From assembly GCA_024220505.1 (NCBI GenBank), contig JAKZZE010000022.1:1-64000 (forward strand): a stretch of 64,000 nt of DNA, in the 5' to 3' direction. The stretch is from Rhizopus arrhizus (lineage: Eukaryota; Mucoromycota; Mucoromycetes; Mucorales; Rhizopodaceae). Shown here in pieces: positions 33,309-44,954 of the stretch. A model generated the notes under the pieces. It ran no database searches and was not told the origin of the DNA. It worked only from the letters and a program-made list of their open reading frames with translations. A program made the translations under genes and the position numbers. The first letter of the stretch is position 1. Each line of letters opens with the position of its first letter.

Positions 33309-34947
33309 CAGTAGGTCAAAAAATTGCTGCAAGGAATTGCAAAATACCGGTTTTACAGCTGGTTGTCTATGGATACTGCACCAAACTATCTCAAACTTTG
33401 ATCGTTTGTACCTCACTAGAAAGGGCATTTATTCGTCGATTATCTGATATGGACAATGGTTATTGGCGGAATTTGATATAGTTAAAGGGAATGTTATAAA
33501 CATCTGGCATTTTTTACTTGTTTACATATGTTTGGAATAACGAATTTTAATACGACCCAGCCGATTGTTATTGTATGAATTCACATCCTTGACATCGTAA
33601 GAATGTTATCAGTATGTGAAAGCCGTTACAATTCCTTTGTTTTAAATTTTAAAATGTCTTATTTACATTATTTCTCTTTTTTACCCTATCATCAACCACA
33701 TGCCTAAATGACTATCAAACGAGAAAGTAAATAATCTCAAACAAACGTTAACTGAGGCGACATCAGCGTACGATATTGCTAAGGAGACTGGAGTACATAA
33801 ATCAACTGTTAGTAGATAATTTAGAAGGTTGTTTTTAAACAGGACAATAAATACAGGTGGTAGACCTACAATAAACTCCAAAGTGACGAAGCGGTTAATC
33901 AAAAGAAAATTCGTTGAAGTGGTTCTAAAGACTGCCAAAGAGGTATGCCGGGAGCTGGCTGCACTAGGCTATGATATCTCATACCAGTCAGCAACTAAGG
34001 TACTGAAATCAATGGAGTTCCATTTTTCAATAGAAAAAAAGAAGCTATTTCCGACAAAAGCACATATGTAGCATCAGTTAGAATGTGTCAACGATCATCA
34101 GGATTAGACAGTAGACGACTGACAATAAACGGTATTCTTTAATGAATCTGAGATCAATGTATGGGGATCTGATGGTGGTAACTACTATTGGAAAAGGCCA
34201 AGTGGTCTTTTTCAACATCGTGACCTGAAATTTACAGTCAAGCATAGAGCTAGCAAGTTGATGACGTGAGGCTGTATAACATGCGGAAGTCCAGGATATG
34301 ACTGCCAAATTTACGATGGAAGCATATATTCGGATGTTTACCAGCATAATTTGAACACCACGCTTCGTGATACTATGGAGCACTATAATTCCGACTGGTC
34401 CTACATTTACTTTCAGCATGATAATGACCCAAAGCACAATGCAAAATCTACGGTAGCCTGGTTGGAGTGTCACCAGTAGAGTTATATTAACGATTGGCAG
34501 GCTCAGAGTCCGGACTTAAATCCAATAGAACATGTATGGCATCAACTGAAGTTAAAGCTCAGCTGTTACGAACGTAGAGCAAAGAATACGGATGAGCTTT
34601 GGGAACGAGTACAAAAAGCATGGAATGGATTTGATAAAGAACTTTGCCAAAGGTATATCGATAGCATGCCGGCAAGAATTCAAGAGGTTATTAATAGAAA
34701 AGGAGGATCAACTAAATATTAATAAATAAATTCATTGCGTTCAAATTTTCGTTTTTTCAAATTTTCAAATTGCGCGTCTCATACTTCCTTCAGTACTTAT
34801 CCAATAGGGCTTAAACTCTTTCGGATTTTTCAAGACATGTAGGAAATCTACTATGTAGAAACAGAAGCAGTTTGTGCCACTGTGGCAGGATGTACGCTAC
34901 AAAAACTGAGAAAAATGGATTCCTTGCATCAGTTTTTTGACCCACTG
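33309..34947 (+). mobile_element. Tc1/mariner family III, copy IIIb
   Basis: 1639 bp, ends CAGTAGGTCAAAAAATTGCT and a slightly diverged right end (TGACCCACTG), TA at 33307-33308 and 34948-34949. More decayed than IIIa. The right TA overlaps the ATG of the DIRS-like gag that follows. Confidence 0.9.
33700..34722 (+). pseudogene. Tc1-III transposase, decayed copy
   Basis: Begins ATGCCTAAATGA, so codon 4 is already a stop. Recognisable parts: RPTINSKVTKRLIKRKFVE, SYQSATKVLKSMEF and the C-terminal stretch to GGSTKY-TAA at 34720. Several further stops in the DDE region (for example in the segment equal to WTVEEW). Non-functional. Confidence 0.87.
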
Positions 34948-34948
34948 T

Positions 34949-36261
34949 ATGTCCAATGAGCACGACGAGTTATTACGACGCCTTCAAAATTTGGAGACGT
35001 TATTGCAGCAGCAACATTCAGCACCTGCAGCAGCAACATTCAGCACCTGCAGCAGCCCCTGTGGATCGTTATCTTACTGCTCGACCAACTGCAGTTGATT
35101 TACAACCATATGAAGAATTTTATCATATACTTCCTGATGCAGCAACGGATTTCTTTCGATCACCTCTGTCAGAAGCTGACCGTCGAAAATTTCTCAACCT
35201 CTGTCCTTCCAACTTGGACCGACGTTATCGTGCACCAATTCTTCAGCGTAGTGTCAATGCGGGCACACTCACTCGCAAGTTTGATCAACAACTTGCCGAT
35301 GTGCAATATCGTTTGTCTGGACTTACTCGACCTATCGACCTTATGGCACATAATCTTTCCCAAGGGCGTGCTCCAACTATTGCTGATTCCACGAACTTTA
35401 TTCGTACAATTCACAGCCTACTTTCTGATGTTGCATTCCACATCACACAACTTTGAAGTGATAACATTTGTAGAGATGCCGGCTTGCCAACTGTCCCACT
35501 TGCAGCCGACTCCGATGGTGAAGATGCTTTGTTGGATACCACCCGTATTTTGGAGCAGTCCAAGCTCTCCAAAGCCTTACAAGATGCTCAATCGAAAGGT
35601 CGTACCTCCCGAAAGAGAAAGGGAAAACGTAATAACAGTAGTACAAGAGCTACTACTGTCGAATCAGAATGTTGTAAACATAGTTATTTTCTATATGATA
35701 TCAGTTGTACTAAAATAAATAGCGATACACAAAAGATTAAACTATGATTGAACAATTCCACGCTTTTCCAAATTTAGAACAATAAGATCAATATCTGTCA
35801 TCCTAGAGAGTCTAATCAATTGTCAACCCCAAAAGTAATTAGATCAAAGTTAATTGACTGGTTATTATTTCTATTGTTCAACTTCAGATGCATATATTAG
35901 AACATCGACAAGCTTTAGCTTAATCATTGGTTCTTCAGCACGACATCGTGACCGAGTCTATATCTTTTATATCTACGCTCACAAAGAATATAAATAGATG
36001 CCAACTTTTTATCCATAAAGCGAAACCCTTTCGCAATATAAAGAAATCTGCAATAAAGAAGGATTTTAATTTTATATTGCTGCTATTGTTTTTTTGTTTA
36101 ATTTTTTATTTTATCTTGCTGATTAAAACACAGAAGATCAATCCACCAGATTGCCTGACAAAACTAATTTATCTGGTACCACCTCAAAACCTACCACACA
36201 TTCTGCTCCTCGTGCTTCGAAATCTTCTTCTCACAACTCTCGGGGTTTTCAGAAACGCTAA
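34949..36261 (+). pseudogene. Gag of second DIRS-like element
   Basis: Starts MSNEHDELLRRLQNLETLLQ (coiled coil). At 35016-35056 a 22-bp direct duplication (ATTCAGCACCTGCAGCAGCA...) shifts the frame; the downstream frame reads PVDRYLTARPTAVDL, DRRYRAPILQRSV, YRLSGLTRPIDLMAHNL and HSLLSDVAFHITQL, a pattern I associate with gag-like proteins of fungal DIRS elements. TGA at 35454-35456 is a second break. A solo LTR D (35670-36130) is a third; around it the frame rejoins (ESE|DQSTRLPD) and ends RGFQKR-TAA at 36259-36261. The neighbouring RT fragment in the -1 phase supports the DIRS assignment. Confidence 0.72.
35670..36130 (+). repeat. Solo LTR of family D
   Basis: 461 bp, TGTTGTAAAC...GATTAAAACA, flanked by the duplication CAGAA (35665-35669 and 36131-36135). 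Opposite orientation to element D at 51942-57987, same length within a base. Confidence 0.93.
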
Positions 36262-36515
36262 AACCTCAACCTGTTGGCGGACGTCTTCAATATTACCAAG
36301 ACGCATGGACAAAGGTAACCAGCAACCAGTGGATTCTCGATATCATTCAAAACGGATTTCGAATTCCCTTCACAACCAATCCACCTCTTTGTCCTACCAC
36401 TACTGCAATCAAGTTCCCAACAGCAACAACAACAGCAGCACGAACAGCAATCGAGAACGAGATCTTATCACTTCTAGAGAAGAAAACGATAGAGAAAACC
36501 CATGGTCCCGGTTGT
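36246..36515 (+). pseudogene. RT N-terminus of second DIRS-like element
   Basis: In the -1 phase of the gag frame: PVGGRLQYYQDAWTKV, NQWILDIIQNGFRIPF, then LLEKKTIEKTHGPG. This is the conserved start of DIRS RT (compare GGRLQSFYQYW in the complete DIRS element). The sequence is cut at 36516 by a fragment of LTR A. The same gag/RT -1 overlap as in the intact element is a useful check of the assignment. Confidence 0.75.
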
Positions 36516-36894
36516 TTAGGAAAGGGGAGTTTTAGGTAAAATGTAATATAGCAACAAAGATAAAGAAATTGAAGTGTTTTAAGTATTCAAAAATAAGATA
36601 AAGAACAATTAACGAGACCGAACAATAGTTCTAAAGTCGAGTGCTTTTATTAAAGAAAGATTTCAAGGCTATTTATATTAGTTGAGCAAGGCCTGAGATT
36701 AGATGACAAAAATAGTTGCGACCGATATGATTTGACATGTATAAGAAAAATTTTATAGACTGATGTTAATAATCAACTGTTGAAATGAAAGTGAAACTTG
36801 GCTGTTTAGGGCAGTGATAATTATCAGGTTCTATTCTTATTTAAACTCATTTGTAAAGATTTAGTCCAGAATGATAAGACTGTATCTTATTGAC
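36516..36894 (-). repeat. Fragments of LTR A and LTR F
   Basis: 36516-36569 is the antisense end of LTR A (TGTTTAGGAAAGGGGAGTTT). 36570-36894 is antisense LTR F with a large internal deletion and without its first 15 bp. No target duplication is visible between the pieces. Confidence 0.8.
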
Positions 36895-37428
36895 AGGTTT
36901 TAGCGTATCTTGGTCTTCCTTGTTTAGATTTTGTTCAATAATATCATGTTCTAAAGTGCATAATGTCGAGTTTCTGTCTACTTCATATGCGTTGATTATT
37001 GTATCGTCATTTAGATCATGAGCTTCCAATATTCCAATTTCTTCACCAAGTACTAGATAAATATCATTTTCTGTGCAATTGAATATGGGTATGTCGAGTG
37101 GCTTTTTGTTGATTATGAATGAAGATGACTGATCAAAATATCCTGAAGACTGCGTTAACTTTGGATGTGTAATGTAGAAGTCATATAGTATGTTCTGAGT
37201 GTCTTCTTTGGATTTGTCTAAGCTGATATGTTTCGATGAATACGCTTGTACTAAAAGTCCTGTGTCTGTTGACTTTATCGAATACATTTCTTGTGAATTT
37301 GTAATAACTACTTCCTCGTATTTGTCATTTTCCAAAACTTGCAATGATTCTTGTTCATAACTTCTTTCTAAGGCTGTTACTTCCATTTTGTCATGCTTTG
37401 ACATGTCAATAAGATACAGTCTTATCAT
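36895..37428 (-). pseudogene. Pol linker fragment, probably element C
   Basis: Open on the minus strand from 37428 to 36847, but both ends lie in LTR F fragments; the unique part is about 37396-36895. It reads MEVTALERSYEQES, then YSIKSTDTGLLVQAYSSKHI, and IPIFNCTENDIYLVLGEEIG, which resembles the protease-to-RT linker of Ty3/gypsy elements (an N-x-T...L-x-x-G-x-x-IG pattern). I assign it to element C because it has the same strand as the gag at 37723-38676 and no other suitable owner. No catalytic motif is visible. Confidence 0.5.
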
Positions 37429-37757
37429 TCTGGACTAAATCTTTACAAATGAGTTTGAATAAGAATAGAATGTCGTATTTACTCTAATAATTTCCTTAAT
37501 GTCGTGTGAGATCACTCAAAAGATTCTTAAAATTAATAATTTGACTGTATATCATATATAGCACTTCGTGCTATGTACGATAAACAGCTCACACAATTTA
37601 TACCGTACTACCTCGGACCCTAAATCATATTGTTATATTCTAAGACGTAGTTTGTATTGAATGGGCTCGCTCTCTCGTCCTTACTCAATAAAGAGGTTCA
37701 AGAGACTCATCGATTATTTGATTTATTTGGTAATTTTATTAATCGAGAGAAACAACA
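37397..37757 (+). repeat. LTR F start fragment and unidentified LTR-like insert
   Basis: 37397-37470 matches the first 80 bp of LTR F in plus orientation. 37471-37757 begins TGTCGTATTTACTC and ends GAAACAACA, TG...CA like an LTR, but the flanks (TAGAA, CGCCT) do not match, so the solo-LTR reading is tentative. It truncates the C-terminus of the C gag. Confidence 0.45.
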
Positions 37758-38676
37758 CGCCTATTCCACACTCTTGGCGAATTGCTTGTTGTATAAGACC
37801 AATAAGATCTTGCTGTTGGTTAGGACGTATGTGTTGATGTTCATTGTATTGGGTATGATGCAACTGATTACGGTTTCTTGATGTATCCATTGCTGTCAAT
37901 TGATTTGTACCATGTGTATTGTTGTAATAGTAATTACTACTAGGTTGAGCATTGTTATAATGTATTTGATTATATGCTAGTGCTGGCATGGTATGTTCAT
38001 TTGTATCAATTAAGTCAATATTATGATTGCTTGATAGATGGTGATGTTGATTGTGGCTTTCATTATGATATATCAAAGCTTGATTGACGTTCCTTGGTAT
38101 GAAAGGATTATCAACCATTGCAATCTTTCGAGGTCTATTGGCGTTCCACCATCCTTCGGCGTGATTGATCCAGTCTTGTAAGTTTTTAGAGCTACTCTGT
38201 ATACAGAACTGTTTGATTTCTCGTAAGAGACCTGCACGAAATCGGCTTTCGATGACTGCATCATTAGTTATGTTAGCAAGGTCTGCGGCTTCTTTTAGTC
38301 TGGCCAAGAATATTTGTGTGAGTTCCTGTTCGCCTTGATACATTTCGTTAAATTCTAATTCGTAACTCTGTATCAATTCTGGAGTTATATAGTAATTTTT
38401 CAAGAGGTCTACAGCTTGTTCGTAGTTAATTCCAGGTATTCTTTTGAGTATTTCTTTTTCGTAATACACTTTGGCGGCTCTTCTTAGTTGTGCCTTGAGA
38501 ATAATAAGCTTGTGTGGTTCTTGAGTAATATTATTAATAGCAAAGTAAGATTCCAAACTTTCTACAAAATGACGGAGGTCTTCTCCTTCGTAGCCATGGA
38601 AATCAATTAAAGCAGGTCGGTAATTTGCGTTCATGTTAGCATTAGCCAATGCGAAGTGTCCGTTTATATAAGCCAT
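37723..38676 (-). pseudogene. Gag of Ty3-like element C, 3' truncated
   Basis: 317 codons from the ATG at 38676 (MAYINGHFALANANMN). A longer frame starts at a GTG inside the end of Tc1-VII; its first 13 residues are transposon sequence. Strongly similar in layout to the C' gag (DFHGYEGEDLRHFVESLESY, RRAAKVYYEKEIL, FNEMYQGEQELTQIF, NPFIPRNV). It breaks off after QQAIRQECGIG where LTR-like sequence begins at 37757, so the Asn/Gln-rich tail and pol are missing here. Tc1-VII is inserted 14 bp upstream of the start, separating the gene from its leader at 51543-51644. Confidence 0.82.
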
Positions 38677-39058
38677 TTTAGTGTCAGGTACAGTGGCCAG
38701 CAAAACCGTTCGCACAAAACGTATTTTTTTCTTTCTACGCCTTTTACAACATATTACTTCTACTAAGCGCTACCTATAGTACATATTGCCTCAAAGTACA
38801 AACTCTTGGCGTTCTGATGACGTATAATATGTCACTCTACACGCACCCTACCCAGTACTACGGACAATCAAAACTCAAAGGTACATTCGAACGGTTTTGC
38901 GGCCATGTTTTACGTGTTGGTCGATTGCGGTAAACGCAGTCACTGCACCCTCCAATCCTTCCAGAACTTTCGCTGCTTACTAATTCATCACTGCGCGCTA
39001 GTTTTTTACTTTTTTCTTTTGTCATTCATACATTCTCATTTCGACATCTCGACATCTA

Positions 39059-40719
39059 CAGTGAGTTAAAAAACCGTTTCAGTAAAATTGAAACTCACAC
39101 GTTTATCCTTTTTTTGGAAGAAATATTTAGAGTATACGTGTTCTTTTTTATTATGTTATTATATGGCTTTTTTGCAACAAAGCAATGTACATCTCATCTT
39201 AATCTATGAATTACATCTTAAGCAATGGCCATTTTAAAAAAAGGGGATGACTGAAACGGTTTTTTAACTAGGTAAAAAAATACTAATATATAGTATTTCC
39301 ACCCTTAGCTTTTATTACAGCTTGAACTCTAGCCGGCATACTATCAATATATTTACAGCAAATATCTTTATCAAATGTTTCTCATTCAATTTTGACTCTT
39401 TCCCATAGTTCATGGACACCTCTTGCCCTTTGCTCGTATAAAGCTAATTTCAACTTTAAGTGTCGCCACATGTGCTCAATTGGGTTCAGGTCAGGTGATT
39501 GAGAAGGCCAAGGCAATACTGGGTACTTTGCTTCTTCTATAAGATAAGTCGTCGTTATTTTGGCAGTGTGTTTCGGATCATTATCATGCTGAAAGATGAA
39601 ATCACCATCTCCTAATCGGTAGTAATGAAGGGTATCTGCCAGTTCGGTTTTTAGGATATGGATGTAATCGGATGCAGTCATTCTGCCGTCGTATATCTCG
39701 CAGATATATCCAACTCCATGAGAAGTCATACAAGCCCACACCATAACACTTCCACCGCCATGTTTTACGGTTGGGATTACATGATGAGGCTGTAATGGGC
39801 TTCCAGGTAGACTCCAATAGAATTCAACTCCATCAGAGCCCCAAACGTTGATTTTCGACTCATCAGAGAAGATAACCTTTCTCCAGTCGTCAGTAGTCCA
39901 GTACCCGTGAGCAAGTGCCCATTCCAAGCGTGCTTTCCTCTGTTTTGCTGACAAAAGAGGTACCTTTCTTTTTGGTCGGGCTTTGAATCCCAGGCTCTTT
40001 AAGGCGTTTAGGGTGGTGTTGTAAGTCAACCTTGGGTAAATGGCCTTAAAATAATCGAAGACCTCAACACCTGACTTCAATCGTCCTAAGATTACCATTC
40101 TCTTAATGAGGGACTTACTTGCTTCAGTTAACATCTGAGGTCGTCCGCCAGTGTTATCAGGTCTTTGGATATTCCATTTTTTGCAATATCGATGAACAGT
40201 GGCTTTAGAGAGAGTCAAGCGATTAGCAATCTCTTCATAAGACAAATCAGACTCTAAGAGCACTCTCAAATCATTTTGAGTATCTTGGGAAACGGAGCGA
40301 GTCAATTTTAATAAAGATTGGGTTGAAAATGTTAAATGAAAAAGGATGAAATTTGTTACGCGTCTATTAGTAAAATAACGTGTTTATATACTCGTTTTTT
40401 TAATAAATGCAAAGTATTATACTCTTCCCCTAACTTTATGTGTATTGCATAAATGAAAAATGAAGTCTGCATAATTGTAATTGGTATTTACGTTTTTTTT
40501 AATGGAGTTAAAAAACCGTTTCAGTGCACCGACTGTAGTAATTTTATAAGTTTTAGGGAGCAAATATTGAAAAAGCAATACTATTTTTATATTGTATTAT
40601 ACATCAGAACTAGTGCTTTCATATGATGTATGAAATGTAGCATTTTATTTAGTATATCAGTAGTTATGGTAGCAAAACCATATTTAGGAAAAACACTGAA
40701 ACGGTTTTTTAACTCACTG
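39059..40719 (-). mobile_element. Tc1/mariner family VI
   Basis: 1661 bp, ends CAGTGAGTTAAAAAACCGTT, TA on both sides (39057-39058, 40720-40721). The motif GTTAAAAAACCGTTTCAGT occurs four times: at both termini and inverted at 39250-39268 and 40506-40525. The sequence between outer and inner copies differs at the two ends, unlike in IV, V and VII. It lies upstream of the start codon of the Tc1-VII transposase. Confidence 0.9.
39283..40305 (-). pseudogene. Tc1-VI transposase, one stop and lost ATG
   Basis: 341-codon frame. Helix-turn-helix NRLTLSKATVHRYCKK; DDE core FSDESKINVWGSDG, IFQHDNDPKHT, PDLNPIEHMWRHLK with 35 residues between the second Asp and Glu. A TGA at 39382-39384 replaces an expected Trp (TGG) after RVKIE; the tail TFDKDICCKYIDSMPARV and on to TAG at 39283 is intact. 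The position of the normal start codon is TTG (TTGACTCGC); I find no ATG there, so it may have lost its start as well. Two point changes separate it from a full-length gene. Confidence 0.87.
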
Positions 40720-40738
40720 TACGAAGTAATTAGCCAAC

Positions 40739-43403
40739 ATGCAACCATTGACAGAAGATCGCAAGAACACCATTGAGCTTTACCTTCGTCAAGGCTTTTC
40801 TTATCACAAAATTGCAAAGATAGTCAAAGTATCATCATCTACTGTTCATAAGATTCGCTTAGAATTAGGTTTGCCTGCTAGAAATGACAAGGGTGGCGGA
40901 CCAAAAGCGCTCACTAAACGGGAGCAGCAACATCTCGTTCGCGCTGTAAAAGCAGATGGACTCGAAAACGCTGCACAAGCACAGCAGTCGTTGGAGCAGA
41001 ACCTGGGCAAGTCAGTTTCTGTAGATACCGTACGTAGGGCTTTAAAAGATGCTGGTTTGGTCTCATTTGTCAAGCCAAAGAAACCTTTAATCAATGAAAG
41101 AAATAGAAAGAGGAGGCTCCAATGGGCTCGTCAGCACATTGACTGGACGGTAAACGATTGGATGAACGTCATATGGTCTGACGAAACCAAAGTCAACCGT
41201 TTTGGATTCGACGGAAAGTCTTATGCATGGAAAGTGCCGGGCAAACCGTTAAAAAAGCATCAGGTTTGTGAGACAGTGAAGCATGGAGGAGGTTGTATAA
41301 TGGTATAGAGCTGTATTAGCTGGTATGGCCCAGGCTATATTGTGGATGTGGGCAAGTGCATGACAAAGGATGTCTATTTGGAAGTTTTACAAGATGATTT
41401 GATAAAGTCTTTGGCTTGGTATATGCAAGAATGTGGAAAATCTACAGCTGAATTCATCTTTATGCAGGACAACGACCCCAAACATACAGCTAAAGTCGTA
41501 TCAAAATGGCTAAACGAGCAGGAATTTTATGTAATGAAATGGCCACCACAATCACCGGACTTAAACCCAATCGAAAACATGTGGCAATTGCTTAAAAGAC
41601 GGTTGTTTAGGAACAATGACTGTCCTCCATGTGGTATACAGTAGCGGACAAAACTGGTGCACAAAAATTAAAATCAACATTGTATCTCCGCCATATGTCT
41701 GCGACTTTTGTGGCATATACCATCTGAAAGACAGTCCAAAATATACATTATGTTATGTAAACCGGAACTGTGCCGGACATCCCCCAGGCATAAGGTCATT
41801 TTTAGTGATTTTTTGCATATTTCAATTTTCGCCAAAAATGTAGTGCTTGTCTAGCCTTCTTTCAATTTTCCCCATATCTCTCCCGTTTGCTTTCAGATTT
41901 CACAGCATATTAGTAAATTTTAGTAGCTCTTAAAAAATATATAAAACTGTACTTATTTTGTATTTCCCATTGAGTCCCCCCTTTTGTTTTTACCCTATTC
42001 ACTATAACAAAGTACTAGCCTTATATGTTTAAGAAAATAAGCAACTGTAAAAACGAAACTCTGAGATCTCGAACACGCCTAGTTCGTACGACAGCAGATA
42101 TTTCTAGAGTAACAAGGATCTCTAAATGGACAATCAACAGGAGAAAGAGGGAAGAAAGAAACTTAATGTCTTGTGATCATGAAGGTATTCCGCTATTAGC
42201 CTGAAAAGTTATTAGTTCAGTCATCAACCTAGAGCTTGGACAAGGTCCGCTACACACAGTTCCTGATGCTCAGCACATTTTGAGGACCTTAAGATACAGT
42301 GTTAGCAGACTGTCAGTCTAAAGGCACAGTAGGAAGCTAGATTTTGAGTCCGGAAGTAAGGAATCGAAGAATTTCATCAGCTGTATAAGTCGGAAAAAGC
42401 GATGAATGTGGTATCACAATAAGCCATTGTATACTATAGAGGGCTGGAAGTCTGCTATCTTTAGCAATGAAACAAATATGAACATTATGGATGCAGATAG
42501 TATACACTAATATTGAAAGCAAGTCGAGCAACCTGAGCGATTTTTTCACGGTGATCAAACAATGAAGCATGCTGGCTGCTCTGTTATGTTTTAAGGCTGT
42601 ATTAGATATTGAGGACCAGAATATGTGTGTCAGGTATACGATGGTATAATGAACTCATAAATATACACATATATTTCGCTTACTTCATACCACAAAAGCC
42701 TAGCGTATAGTAGTCTAAAACGTCGTAATCTCTCGTTTCAGTATGACAATGACACAAGGCACAAGTCAACGCATGTCACTAAACTCAATATTTGATAACA
42801 GCGCTTCTGTGCTACAAGTTTAGCCGCCACTAATCCCGGCCTAAGTCCGCTTAAGCATGCCAGGTGGCAATTGATGGCAAAGGTATGATGATACGACACT
42901 AGATCAAAAAGGGTCGATGATCTTTGGAAAAGAATAGTTAAAGAGCCGGGTTCTTTTACTGAAAATGATATACACGCATATTATTAGCATATGCAAAGAA
43001 GAATATCCGATAATATCAAGAGATGAGATGATTATATAAAGTCTAAGATTTTAGCCACTTTTGCGGTTTTTAGAAAATATAAGATTTTATAAATTCAAAG
43101 CACGCTTATCGCTCAGTTTTAACAATGTCATGCTTAGAACATACATAGATTACAATGACTAGTATATCCTCCTTCTAGTACAGTTTCATGACTATTGCAA
43201 TTACCATGAGCAGGTAATGGTAGTTAAAAGCTAAAAAAAAGTTTTGTGCACCAGTTTTGTCCGCTACTGTACATGAGCTATGGGACCGTATAGGACATAC
43301 TTGGTACCAAATCACAGCTGAAGGATGCCAAACGTTTATTAAAAGTATGCCAGAGCGATGCCGTGCAGTTATTGAGGCTGATGGCCTTTATATTGGATAT
43401 TAA
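40739..43403 (+). pseudogene. Tc1-VII transposase, stop and insertion
   Basis: Starts MQPLTEDRKNTIELYLRQG; helix-turn-helix AKIVKVSSSTVHKIRL; WSDETKVNRFGFDG, FMQDNDPKHTAK, PDLNPIENMWQLLK, 34 residues between the second Asp and the Glu (DD34E). TAG at 41306-41308 replaces an expected Trp in IMV-W-SCI. At 41637 a Tc1-I copy enters after CPPCGI; the C-terminus continues at 43270 (HELWDRIGHTWYQIT ... IEADGLYIGY) to TAA at 43401. Apart from the stop and the insertion the reading is continuous. Confidence 0.87.
41639..43269 (+). mobile_element. Tc1-I copy, non-coding and decayed
   Basis: Ends match Tc1-I (CAGTAGCGGACAAAACTGG), TA at 41637-41638 and 43270-43271. Transposase remnants are recognisable (region 42081-42660) but full of stops; no usable frame. 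It is closely related to the remnant at 28634-33124, so these two form a decayed subfamily distinct from copy Ia. Confidence 0.87.
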
Positions 43404-44221
43404 ATAAACCTATTTTAGCACATTTTGATATCAAAACATACAGTTGCCGTCAAAACTGGTCGCATGTTTTCATATTTTGCCTATACACGTCGCGGTCTAC
43501 TTCATTTCTTAGTTTATAGCAATGTAGTATACACCATTCGAAAGAGCAAACTCTGGGTAGCTCAGTGGTGGTACAAGTATTGCAGTAGAGCCAGTGTATC
43601 GGTAATCACTGGCCCTCAAAGTCCGACGGTACATGCGACCAGTTTTGACGGCGTATATAAGTAAACGTTTTGATACACTTTATTTAAAAAAATCAATACT
43701 TAGTCCAGCGACCTTTTGCTTTAAAAACTGCAGCACATCTTTTCGGCATACTTTCGATGTATTTTTGGCATTCCTCTTTAGAAATGGCATACCAGGTCTG
43801 ACCTATACGCTCCCATAGCTCATGCATACTACTTGGTGGTGCCTCATAGCTATGAAATAGCTCTCTCTTTAAATGTGCCCACATATGATCTATAGGATTT
43901 AGGTCTGGGGACTGAGGAGGCCATTGCAATGCTTCGAATGGCTGCTGGTCAATCCATTCTTTCACTACCTTCGATGTATGCTTGGGATCATTATCCTGCT
44001 GATACACTATTTTGGAAGAATCCAAGCCATAACTCTCCATTGTCTTCAGTAAGTCATCTTTTAAGACCTCAAGATAGGCCTCGCTATTCATACGATGACC
44101 TACATCAACTATCCACCCAACGCCTTCCCATGTAATGCAGCTCCAGACCATAATATTGCCACCCCCATGCTTGACGGTTTGCTGTACATGTCGCGAGTTC
44201 AACTCCTCATGGGGTAGTTTC

Positions 44222-44642
44222 TGTGTTATCTCGTAAGAATAAAAAAGACTATAAAATTCAACGAGACTTAAAAAAGTTATATTTTTATTTAATATTATTG
44301 TATCTGGTATTTATATCCTTTTCATGAAGATTCAATTAAATCCTTTTCAAGATACTTTAATTAATTATAGCTGTAGATCTAGCATGAATAAATTTTAGTA
44401 TGAAGACCTGTTCCTGGTTATGCAAGTGGACTGTTTATAATTATTTAAGTAGATCTATTTTTCATTTATGTCTCATTGCATCAGGAGCTATATTAAAACA
44501 ACTTGTATTGAGTTAAAGGAGTGGAATTAGTTATGACCGAATAATAGAGAAAAGACTGTAATAAATCTTTGTAAAGCATTCACTACTCTGATTTCTTATA
44601 AATTGAATATGAATCATGTTTAAAGTATGTTGGGATACGACA
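44222..44642 (-). repeat. 3' LTR of element G
   Basis: 421 bp; on the coding strand TGTCGTATCCCAACAT...GAGATAACACA. I see no difference from 49777-50197. Confidence 0.95.
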
Positions 44643-44657
44643 TTGCCCCCTTCCAGG
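44643..44657 (-). other. Polypurine tract of element G
   Basis: On the coding strand CCTGGAAGGGGGCAA directly precedes the 3' LTR. Confidence 0.8.
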
Positions 44658-44954
44658 TCATAACTACTTCTGGATTTAGATTCATGAGTGTTCAATTGTG
44701 AAGACGAGTGTAAGTGAAGTTCTCTGTTGTGTAATATTGAGCAAAGCAATATGTAATTCGTAAGTGCATGTTATAAGAATGTGTAGGTAGCAACATGTGA
44801 AAGGTTTTTTTATGTTGACGATTCTACATGTAAATGAACTGTGGATAGAATGTGGATTGACATTGTAAATTGGATTATTGGAAGTTTTTTTAAATTATTG
44901 AAAGGTAGCGTAAGGCGTTGAGATAATACGTATTAAGATGAATTGCAGTCACGG

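Noticed and set aside
38691..38904. A separate 214-bp MITE with inverted ends
   Set aside because: It and 51328-51542 are the two ends of Tc1-VII, since the transposase and flanks fit between them and both outer sides belong to element C.
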